Shown one piece after another: positions 57,104-64,000 of a stretch of 64,000 bases of DNA. A model generated the notes under the pieces. That model was not told the DNA's origin, ran no database searches, and saw nothing but the letters and a program-made list of their open reading frames with translations. This stretch comes from Eshraghiella sp964441705 (lineage in GTDB: Bacteria > Bacillota > Clostridia > Lachnospirales > Lachnospiraceae): positions 38,195 through 102,194 of the forward strand of contig CAYTWF010000002.1 of NCBI GenBank assembly GCA_964441705.1. Direction: 5' to 3'. The stretch's first letter is position 1. Each line of letters begins with the position of its first letter. The translations under genes were made by a program, and so were the position numbers.

Positions 57104-58048
57104 ATGATAATAACAGTTACATTAAACCCGGCAATTGACAAGACTGTTAATATTCAAAGGCTTGAGGCTGGAGGACTTAACAGAATTAAGCATGTGGAAA
57201 CTGATATTGGCGGAAAAGGAATAAATGTGTCGAAAACAATACATCAACTGGGCGGACAAAGTATTGCTGTTGGTTTTATTGCCGGAAGCAGCGGAAGACT
57301 AATTGAGAAGCTAATGAAGGAAACAGGAATTATGTCTGATTTCATTCACATTAAAGGAGAAACAAGAACTAATACAAAGATATGTGAAGCTGATGGCAGG
57401 GTTACAGAGCTTAATGAGCCTGGTGCAGAGGTTACCACTGAGGAGCTTAATGTGCTTGAGGGAAAAATTCTTGGATATGTGGATAAGGATGCTTTGGTAG
57501 TGCTTGCAGGAAGTGCTCCTGTTGGCGTAGATACCGGCATATATGCCAGATTAATCAGAGGTATTCATAATAAAGGCGGAAGGGTTTTAATGGATGCAGA
57601 TGGTGAACTTTTTGCCAAGGGAATTGAAGCCATACCGGATATTATTAAACCTAATAGGGAAGAGCTTCAAAAATATTTTGGAATCGAATGCGCTGATGCT
57701 TCAGAAGAGCTGCTTAAATACGCTGGAAAGATAATGAAAAAGGGTATAAAAAATATTGCTGTATCAATGGGCAGTAAAGGCGCATTTTTTATTGGAGAGG
57801 ATTACTGCTATAAATGCCCGGGACTGTGTGTACAGGCTTTGTCCACAGTAGGAGCCGGAGATGCAATGGTTGCTGCCATGGCATACAGCATAGATAAGGG
57901 TCTGGATAGGGAAGAGATGATAAAATACTGTATGGCTGCATCTGCCGGAGCAGTTACCACTATTGGAACCAAGCCACCATCAAAGGAGCTTGTAGAGATT
58001 TTGAAAACAGAGGTTGAGCTTATTTCGTCGCCATTGTTTTTTGTATAA
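57104..58048 (+). CDS. PfkB-family 1-phosphofructokinase / tagatose-6-phosphate kinase
   Basis: A 314-aa hexose-phosphate kinase beginning MIITVTLNPAIDKT, the typical FruK/LacC start, from ATG 57104 after TTGGAGGAAAAAATA. Signature 1 is GGKGINVSKTIHQLGG, and the catalytic region reads STVGAGDAMVAAMAY with the Asp general base, followed by AASAGAVTTIGTKPPS. It phosphorylates fructose-1-phosphate or tagatose-6-phosphate; without neighbouring fru or lac genes the substrate cannot be fixed. The usual FruR/PTS partners are absent. Confidence 0.88.
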   Translation: MIITVTLNPAIDKTVNIQRLEAGGLNRIKHVETDIGGKGINVSKTIHQLGGQSIAVGFIAGSSGRLIEKLMKETGIMSDFIHIKGETRTNTKICEADGRVTELNEPGAEVTTEELNVLEGKILGYVDKDALVVLAGSAPVGVDTGIYARLIRGIHNKGGRVLMDADGELFAKGIEAIPDIIKPNREELQKYFGIECADASEELLKYAGKIMKKGIKNIAVSMGSKGAFFIGEDYCYKCPGLCVQALSTVGAGDAMVAAMAYSIDKGLDREEMIKYCMAASAGAVTTIGTKPPSKELVEILKTEVELISSPLFFV

Positions 58049-58090
58049 TTGAGGAGTAAAATAATTATATCTTTATGTGGAGATGATAAC

Positions 58091-60094
58091 GTGAACAGTC
58101 AGGAAAAGTTGATAGATGCAATTGATATAGAGTATTCCTATAAGCTTGCCAAACGAATGGAAGGGTTTCGTAGTAACGAGGCTCTGGGCTATCGAAGTGC
58201 AGGCTCAAAGGCTGAGCTGGCAACCGGTGAGCTGCTTAAGGCTGAGATGGAAGGTATTGGACTTAGTAATGTTACTAAGGATGCCATAACAGTTGACGGC
58301 TGGGAGTTTACCAAGGCAGTTCTTACCTATAACAATATAAGTGTTTTGCTGGGAGCATATCAGACCAACATGGTAACTGACGGACCAAAGCCTTATAAGC
58401 TTGTATATGCAGGCAAGGGGACGGCAGCAGATTATAAGGAGCTTGATGTGGCTGGAAAGCTTGTATTGGTGGATATTAATCAGAGGGATGAATGGTGGAT
58501 TAATTACCCTGTGTATCAGGCTCATTTAAAGGGAGCAGCGGCAGTTATTGCTGTTCAGTGCGGAGGCTATGGAGAGATTGATGACGAGGCGCTTAACGCA
58601 CAGGATATAGCAGGACCCGAGGATGCACCGGCGTTTTCCATATCAAGAAGAGCAGCGGCGGCTCTCAAGGAGCTTTTGGAAAAAGAATCTGAAATAGACG
58701 TAATACTTGACGCTGATACAAGGGTCAAAAGAGATGTTACTACCTATAACATTATTGGATGTATCCCAGGCAGACACCCGGATAGAATTGTGATGCTGTC
58801 TGCCCATTATGACTCTTATTTTGACGGCTTTCAGGATGATAATACAGCAGTTGCGATGATGCTTGGAATTGCAAGAGCTTTTATTAACAGCGGCTATACA
58901 CCTGAGAATACGATTATGGTGGCTGCTTTGGCAGCTGAGGAATGGGGAGTAGCTGACAGCAATTTTGACTGGTCATCCGGAGCATATGAGGAGGTGTTTA
59001 CAGTTCATCCCGAGTGGGCTGGAAAAGTAATAGCTGACCTTAATTTTGAGCTTCCGGCACTTGCGCATGGAACCAGAGCGCGAATCAGAAGCTGTTATGA
59101 ATATACCAGATTTTTGAATGAGTTTCTTATTGACCTTCCTAATCTTACTCAGGCATATCCGGAGGAGACAAGGGTTATTGCACCAATAGAGACCTGGTCA
59201 GATGATTTTTCCATTGCAATATCAGGAATCCCCTCAATGGTTAATGATTTTACAGGGGGAAGCTTTATGGAGACACATTATCATTCTCAGTTCGATAATG
59301 ATACATATTATGATGAGCAGGTGTACAGACTACACCATGAGCTGTTTGCACTGCTTATAGATGCGCTTGACCATACAGCTGTTGTACCGTTATGCTTTAC
59401 CAATGTGTTTAAAAGAGCAGGGGAGATACTTGATGATGACAATGATTTCCTTGATGGTGGAGTACTGAGAAAGCTGGACTATCTGGCGAAGCTTTTTGAT
59501 ACGGCGCGCAGCAAGTCACGTGCTGATTACGAAAAAATACGAAAAATTAACAGAGCTTATGCACAGCTGCTTGTAAAAGGAGATATGGAGGGAGCTGATA
59601 CACTTTATAATTCCACAAGAGAGCTGGAGGCCAATACACTTGCCAGATTTAAGACGGAGCAGGATACTTTTGTAAGAATTGACTGGTATGGCAATGTGTT
59701 CTATCCTCACGAGCTGCTGATACAAAGTCTTATGCTGCTGGATGGAATTATCCGTAATCTGTCACGGGGCAATATATCATCTGCCCTTAGAAAGCTCTAT
59801 CAGATGGAGAATAACGCATATGCCTTCATGTTTGATAAGGAGGTATATGACCATTTTAGTGATTATGTGTATAACCAGCCAAAGCAGAGGCTTAAGTGGG
59901 GATACAAAAGACTTATGGATCATGAGAACATGTATGAAACTGTAACAAGTCTTTTAAGTAAAGAGGAAAATGGAGTAACTGATTATTCAGATGAGATTAA
60001 GGTGCTTAAGGAGACAGCGGCAAGGCAAAGCAATCTGCTTGAGAGAACCATTAATGAAATTTACCAGACAATAACATCACAATATATACTATAA
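58091..60094 (+). CDS. M28 family zinc aminopeptidase with PA domain
   Basis: A 667-aa peptidase from GTG 58091 (GGAGATGATAAC upstream); no signal peptide is visible. A PA-like insert (about 85-200: YKLVYAGKGTAADYKELDVAGKLVLVDI) precedes the catalytic core with zinc ligands in SAHYDSYFDGFQDDNTAV (His, Asp), AAEEWG (Glu pair) and HYHSQFD (His). The C-terminal ~220 residues are helical. It probably trims peptides or N-terminal residues, and the physiological substrate is unknown. It is followed after 16 bp by the acetyltransferase gene, suggesting one operon. Confidence 0.88.
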   Translation: MNSQEKLIDAIDIEYSYKLAKRMEGFRSNEALGYRSAGSKAELATGELLKAEMEGIGLSNVTKDAITVDGWEFTKAVLTYNNISVLLGAYQTNMVTDGPKPYKLVYAGKGTAADYKELDVAGKLVLVDINQRDEWWINYPVYQAHLKGAAAVIAVQCGGYGEIDDEALNAQDIAGPEDAPAFSISRRAAAALKELLEKESEIDVILDADTRVKRDVTTYNIIGCIPGRHPDRIVMLSAHYDSYFDGFQDDNTAVAMMLGIARAFINSGYTPENTIMVAALAAEEWGVADSNFDWSSGAYEEVFTVHPEWAGKVIADLNFELPALAHGTRARIRSCYEYTRFLNEFLIDLPNLTQAYPEETRVIAPIETWSDDFSIAISGIPSMVNDFTGGSFMETHYHSQFDNDTYYDEQVYRLHHELFALLIDALDHTAVVPLCFTNVFKRAGEILDDDNDFLDGGVLRKLDYLAKLFDTARSKSRADYEKIRKINRAYAQLLVKGDMEGADTLYNSTRELEANTLARFKTEQDTFVRIDWYGNVFYPHELLIQSLMLLDGIIRNLSRGNISSALRKLYQMENNAYAFMFDKEVYDHFSDYVYNQPKQRLKWGYKRLMDHENMYETVTSLLSKEENGVTDYSDEIKVLKETAARQSNLLERTINEIYQTITSQYIL

Positions 60095-60110
60095 GATACG
60101 AGAGGGAACT

Positions 60111-60749
60111 ATGGACAGTCAGAAGTTATACAGAGTACAGAAGGAAGATTTACCAAAGCTTGAGCGAATGCTTAATGTGTGTTTTGCACAGGACCCATTA
60201 TATAAGACGCTTATTCCGGACCCGGAGGTAAGGAAACACCTTATGCCAGAGCTTTTCCACTGTGATATGGATGAATTTTTTGAAACCTGCGAGATATTTG
60301 CAGACAGTGAGGAGCTTAATGGTCTTCTGGTAGTATCAGATGAGGCGGAGCCCTATAATATCTTTAAGTTCTATTTTAGTGAAGCCAAGGCAACACTGGA
60401 GACAGATGCCTATCTTATTAAGGAGGACCCGTCATTTAAAACCTTCCGGAACTTTATTAAAGGGGAGGATTACCTGAATTCCAGCTGGACAGGCCAGCTT
60501 CACGAAAAAAACAGGCTGCATATTATATATCTTGCAGTGGACCCTGATAAGCAGCATCATGGTATTGCAGACAAGCTTATTAATGAAGCGATTGCTTATG
60601 CAGACAGTCATAATCTAATGATTTCATTGGAAACACATAATGAAAAAAATGTAGAAATGTATGAGCATTTTGGATTCAAGCTGTATGGAGTGATGGAGAA
60701 GAATTTTGCGCTTAAACAGTATTGCCTTATACGTGAAATAAAGGCATGA
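60111..60749 (+). CDS. GNAT family N-acetyltransferase
   Basis: A 212-aa acetyl-CoA-dependent acetyltransferase. The core is in the second half: LHIIYLAVDPDKQHHGIADKLINEAIAYA contains the beta4 strand and the Q/RxxGxG/A-like pyrophosphate loop (variant QHHGIA), followed by LETHNEKNVEMYEHFGFKLYG typical of motif B. The substrate is unknown. Ribosome site AGAGGGAACT. It is positioned between the M28 peptidase and a Y-family polymerase. Confidence 0.85.
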   Translation: MDSQKLYRVQKEDLPKLERMLNVCFAQDPLYKTLIPDPEVRKHLMPELFHCDMDEFFETCEIFADSEELNGLLVVSDEAEPYNIFKFYFSEAKATLETDAYLIKEDPSFKTFRNFIKGEDYLNSSWTGQLHEKNRLHIIYLAVDPDKQHHGIADKLINEAIAYADSHNLMISLETHNEKNVEMYEHFGFKLYGVMEKNFALKQYCLIREIKA

Positions 60750-60774
60750 ACAATAATTAGTCAGGAGTGATAGG

Positions 60775-62310
60775 ATGACTGATAAAAGAGATGGTCACAT
60801 CTATATTGCCATTGACCTGAAATCCTTCTATGCATCAGTGGAATGTGTGGAAAGGAAGCTTGACCCACTGACAACTAATCTTGTAGTGGCAGATACCGGA
60901 AGAACGGAGAAAACAATATGTCTTGCTGTATCCCCATCCTTGAAGTCTTATGGAATACCGGGAAGAGCAAGACTTTTTGAGGTTGTACAAAAGGTTCGTG
61001 AGGCTAACGCATTGCGAAAGGGCAGCTTGGGAAAACGTGATTTTACAGGAAGCTCTGTTCAGGCACCGGAGCTTGCAGCTAATCCGTTTCTTGCAATTGA
61101 TTATATTGCTGCTGTTCCAAGAATGGCTTTGTATATGGAATACAGCACAAGAATATATAATATATATCTTAAATATATCGCACCTGAGGATATGCATGTG
61201 TATTCCATTGACGAGGTATTTATGGATGTTACGGCATATTTGAATACCTATAATATGACCCCAAGAGAACTTACAATGAAAATTATACATGAGGTACTTG
61301 ATACAACCGGGATAACAGCAACTGCAGGAATAGGAACTAATCTGTATCTGTGTAAGGTGGCTATGGATGTAGTTGCCAAGCATGTACCAGCAGATAAGGA
61401 CGGCGTAAGGCTTGCCCAGCTGGATGAGATGAGCTACCGACAAAAGCTTTGGAATCACAGACCTCTTACAGATTTCTGGAGAGTTGGAGCAGGCTATACC
61501 AAAAAGCTGGAAAAAGCGGGTCTTATGACAATGGGGGATATTGCAAGATGCTCCCTTGGCGGACAGAATGAATATTATAATGAAGAGCTTTTATATAAAA
61601 TGTTTGGTGTTAATGCGGAGCTGCTTATTGACCATGCCTGGGGCTGGGAACCCTGTACAATTGCAGATGTAAAAGCATACAGACCGGATAATACAAGCAT
61701 AAGCTCAGGGCAGGTGCTGCAGGAGCCATACAGCTATGACAAAACAAGACTTGTGGTTAAGGAAATGACAGAGCTTCTGGCACTTGACCTGGTGGCCAAA
61801 AGGCTTGTAACGGACCAGATAGTGCTTACAATTGGATATGATGTAGAGAGTTTAACTAACCCTGAAATACGGTCAAAATACAGAGGCGAGGTTACGATAG
61901 ACAGATATGGAAGAGCAGTTCCTAAGCATGCTCATGGAACCGGGAATATAAGCCGGTTTACCTCCTCTACCAGACTGATTATGGAAGCAGTAATGGAGAT
62001 ATTTGACCGTGTGGTTAACCCCGACCTCTTAACAAGGCGTATTAATATTGCTGCCTGTCATCTCATAGATGAAAAACAGGCACGGCAGCAGAAGAACTAT
62101 GAGCAGCTTGATATTTTTTCTCTTATGAACGAAGACACAGCTGGTGAAGCACAGGAGGAAGAGAAGCTTGTAAGTGAGAAAAGAATTCAGGAGGCAATGC
62201 TTGATATTAAGAAAAAATATGGCAAAAACGCCATTCTAAAGGGTATGAATCTGGAAGAGGGTGGAACAACCATATCCAGAAATGGACAGATTGGCGGACA
62301 CAAGGCGTAG
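60775..62310 (+). CDS. Y-family DNA polymerase (DinB/UmuC-like)
   Basis: A 511-aa translesion polymerase. Catalytic features: IAIDLKSFYASVECVERKLDP (first Asp and steric-gate region), VYSIDEVFMDVT (Asp-Glu pair), TATAGIGTNLYLCKVAMD, and a little-finger domain with TSISSGQVL and SRFTSSTRLI. The length matches the UvrX/YqjW type found with YolD proteins rather than the shorter DinB. The next gene is YolD-like, the usual partner. An SOS (LexA) box was not confirmed upstream. Confidence 0.92.
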   Translation: MTDKRDGHIYIAIDLKSFYASVECVERKLDPLTTNLVVADTGRTEKTICLAVSPSLKSYGIPGRARLFEVVQKVREANALRKGSLGKRDFTGSSVQAPELAANPFLAIDYIAAVPRMALYMEYSTRIYNIYLKYIAPEDMHVYSIDEVFMDVTAYLNTYNMTPRELTMKIIHEVLDTTGITATAGIGTNLYLCKVAMDVVAKHVPADKDGVRLAQLDEMSYRQKLWNHRPLTDFWRVGAGYTKKLEKAGLMTMGDIARCSLGGQNEYYNEELLYKMFGVNAELLIDHAWGWEPCTIADVKAYRPDNTSISSGQVLQEPYSYDKTRLVVKEMTELLALDLVAKRLVTDQIVLTIGYDVESLTNPEIRSKYRGEVTIDRYGRAVPKHAHGTGNISRFTSSTRLIMEAVMEIFDRVVNPDLLTRRINIAACHLIDEKQARQQKNYEQLDIFSLMNEDTAGEAQEEEKLVSEKRIQEAMLDIKKKYGKNAILKGMNLEEGGTTISRNGQIGGHKA

Positions 62311-62333
62311 ATATTATATGAGGTAAAATAAAT

Positions 62334-62732
62334 ATGAAATATGATGATATAATTAACCTGCCACATCATGTATCAACAAAGCATCATCCAATGTCAATAT
62401 TAAATCGTTCTGCGCAGTTTGCCCCATTTGCAGCACTTACCGGTTATGAGGATGCAATTGATGAAACTGCAAGACTTACAGACCAGAAGGCGGAGCTGGA
62501 TGAGGATGCTGTTGAGGAGCTTAATACCAAGCTCAGAATGATATATGAGCATATAGAGGACAGACTGGATGTAGAGATAACCTATTATGTGGCAGATAAG
62601 TATAAGTCCGGTGGACGATATGAGACTCGGACGGTTAAAGTAAAGAAAATTGACACCTTCAAAAATACCATGACATTTGAGGATGGCTGCACAATACAGA
62701 TTGAGGACATTATGGATATGCAGATGCCTTAA
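62334..62732 (+). CDS. YolD-like family protein
   Basis: A 132-aa protein with YDDIINLPHHVSTKHHPMSILNRSAQFAPFAAL and ETARLTDQKAELDEDAVEELN, the typical clostridial YolD form. YolD proteins are proposed UmuD-like partners of Y-family polymerases and lie beside them here (23 bp gap). Its end overlaps the convergent deacetylase gene by four bases. Confidence 0.9.
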   Translation: MKYDDIINLPHHVSTKHHPMSILNRSAQFAPFAALTGYEDAIDETARLTDQKAELDEDAVEELNTKLRMIYEHIEDRLDVEITYYVADKYKSGGRYETRTVKVKKIDTFKNTMTFEDGCTIQIEDIMDMQMP

Positions 62733-63526
62733 TTGGCAATCTGCATTCCGGTTCCGTCTATGTGGTAGTCGTCTTTTATTATCAGCTCTGATATCGGGAC
62801 AATTGTGTAGCCCATTTCCTGAAGTCCTGTAATTACCTGCTCCAGGGCATCCTTAGTGTATTTGGCACCATTATGCATAAGTATAATTGAGCCATTAGTC
62901 AGGTTCTTATGATTAAGCACCCTTTTTACAATATCATTTGCGCCATAATCCTTCCAGTCAAGAGAATCAACACTCCATTGTATCGTATAATATCCGCAAG
63001 AATCAACGGCCTTAATTAATGTGTCATTATAATCGCCATAGGGTGGGCGGAAAAGACACATTTCCTTACCCGTCAGTTCCTTAACCTTATTATGAACCTT
63101 CATTAATTCGTCAACACAGCTATCTGTATCAAGCTGGCTCATATGTTTATGATTTTCGCTGTGATTGCCAAGGTCGTGGCCGGCGGCAGCAATTTTTTTA
63201 ACATCCTCCGGGTAGGAGTCTACCCATCCTCCAGTCATGAAAAAAGTAACATGGACATTATGGCGTGAGAGTATGTCAAGGATGACCTGTGTATCTTCAT
63301 TGCCCCATGCCGCATCAAAGGAAAGGGCAACCTTTTTGTCATCTCGCTTAACAGAATATATGGGAAGCTCTCTTGCAGATACTTTGGCTGCAGTAGCACT
63401 GGCAACCTTTGATGGAATGTATATAAGGAGTGCGATTAATAGAAGTGCAAAAATCGATAGTGCCAATAATGAGCGTAGGTGTTCACTTATGGCAGTACGA
63501 TTAATATGTGGAATATGTAATTGCAT
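62729..63526 (-). CDS. Polysaccharide deacetylase, PdaB-like
   Basis: A 265-aa enzyme with an N-terminal membrane anchor (LLALSIFALLLIALLIYIPSKV, ~18-39) and a NodB domain: ALSFDAAWGNEDT (catalytic/metal Asp; the second Asp of the usual DDG is replaced by Ala-Trp, as in PdaB-type proteins), HDLGNHSENHKHM (metal His pair), RPPYGDYN, and IILMHNG. PdaB-like proteins act on spore or cell wall glycans during sporulation in Bacillus. It fits a sporulating host. Confidence 0.88.
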   Translation of the reverse strand: MQLHIPHINRTAISEHLRSLLALSIFALLLIALLIYIPSKVASATAAKVSARELPIYSVKRDDKKVALSFDAAWGNEDTQVILDILSRHNVHVTFFMTGGWVDSYPEDVKKIAAAGHDLGNHSENHKHMSQLDTDSCVDELMKVHNKVKELTGKEMCLFRPPYGDYNDTLIKAVDSCGYYTIQWSVDSLDWKDYGANDIVKRVLNHKNLTNGSIILMHNGAKYTKDALEQVITGLQEMGYTIVPISELIIKDDYHIDGTGMQIAN

Positions 63527-63606
63527 AATTCACCTGATGAAGACTTTTGTAGAATATATGCAAAAAACTGGTGGGATATGTTGAGGGATTAAGTTCTTTT
63601 TTCTTA

Positions 63607-63939
63607 TTAACCACTAATTAACACCCCCTCATTTTTTACGTTATTATAAAAAGGTAATGTACCTAGCCAGTAATTAAATTCAGCTTCATTCTTAATAATT
63701 ACTGATATATCAATTCCGTACTCCATGAGAAAATCAAAAGCGATATCGTAAGCGTCATTTTCAATTGCTTTAATTTTCTCAGCAGACAGATTAGTCAGAA
63801 CCATTATATCAACATCGGAATCTTTGCTATAATCGCCTCTGGCATATGAACCATATACAATAATCTTTATGTCAGAATTACCAAGCAGCTTCCGTATGCG
63901 CTTTGCAAATTCCTGCAGTTTATTAAATATCTCATTCAT
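63607..63939 (-). CDS. MNT-type nucleotidyltransferase domain protein
   Basis: A 110-aa minimal nucleotidyltransferase with the signature VYGSYARGDYSKDSDVDIMVL (GSxxRG followed by DxD). Such proteins act as the MntA antitoxin that AMPylates a HEPN toxin, or as resistance nucleotidyltransferases. The expected partner gene is on the same strand directly upstream, where an open frame overlaps its ATG (see 63932-64000) but runs out of the window. Confidence 0.85.
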   Translation of the reverse strand: MNEIFNKLQEFAKRIRKLLGNSDIKIIVYGSYARGDYSKDSDVDIMVLTNLSAEKIKAIENDAYDIAFDFLMEYGIDISVIIKNEAEFNYWLGTLPFYNNVKNEGVLISG

Positions 63940-64000
63940 ATTGAAATCCTCCTCGTATTATAAGTTTATAGACCTCAATCATAGAGGCTATAGACTTATT
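63932..64000 (-). CDS. 3' end of an ORF overlapping the MNT gene (partial)
   Basis: The minus-strand frame is open from the window edge to TGA at 63934-63932 and overlaps the MNT start (ATGAATGA). The last residues read MIEVYKLIIRGGFQYE. The AGGAGG site of the MNT gene lies inside it. By position it could be a HEPN toxin, but only 22 residues are visible. Confidence 0.35.
   Translation of the reverse strand, partial: NKSIASMIEVYKLIIRGGFQYE

Overview
The window is low-GC chromosomal DNA of a spore-forming member of the Bacillota, most likely the family Lachnospiraceae (inference from the gene families, AT-rich spacers and strong AGGAGG ribosome sites). Host genes occupy about 1-6512 and 45990-64000. 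The middle, about 39.5 kb (6513-45989), is an integrated temperate phage.

Left host arm: the tail of an HtrA-like protease, clpX, a two-gene chromate-type transporter, a subtilisin-like protease, a convergent M23 peptidase/holin pair, then the spore coat operon cotJA-cotJB-cotJC. cotJC is cut in two by the phage: codons 1-64 lie at 6321-6512 and the rest at 45988-46401. The junctions can be reconstructed to a GA dinucleotide. Removing the element restores a continuous CotJC reading frame and also recreates an attP with perfect 7-bp arms placed symmetrically around GA, as expected for the large serine recombinase encoded 22 bp inside attL.

Prophage layout: serine integrase, HicAB toxin-antitoxin, a zinc-ribbon membrane protein and a CI-like repressor on the minus strand; divergent promoters at 10379-10467; a rightward early region of small genes (including a duplicated two-gene module with structured leaders), a CAU tRNA, a transglycosylase, an HUH replication initiator and small HTH proteins; then late genes. 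Terminase, portal, a phage Prp protease, scaffold, N4-gp56-type capsid (with an in-frame UGA), connectors, tail proteins, a LysM protein, a 2774-residue polyvalent protein, holin and endolysin follow. No tape-measure gene is evident, suggesting a short-tailed virion. Four late operons each begin with the same promoter-like signature (GGGTTAGA, exactly 20 bp, then TATNNT).

Two accessory systems stand out. First, a shufflon-like receptor-binding module (29361-33450): a tail protein whose C-terminus can be exchanged among four cassettes (two plus, two minus strand), each starting at a 13-bp site AAATAGTAATTTA in the same reading frame, with a dedicated tyrosine recombinase between them. Second, a three-gene moron (43273-44630) with its own sigma-A-type promoter and its own terminator between late genes, of unknown function and a candidate lysogen-expressed defence or exclusion system.

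Right host arm: the cotJC remainder, two diguanylate cyclases (one split by a -1 frameshift at a T7 tract), methionine aminopeptidase with a SEC-C domain, a large hybrid histidine kinase, YqeY, a glmS ribozyme plus glmS, a PfkB-family sugar-phosphate kinase, an M28 peptidase, a GNAT acetyltransferase, a Y-family polymerase/YolD pair, a PdaB-like deacetylase, and a nucleotidyltransferase of MNT type at the edge.
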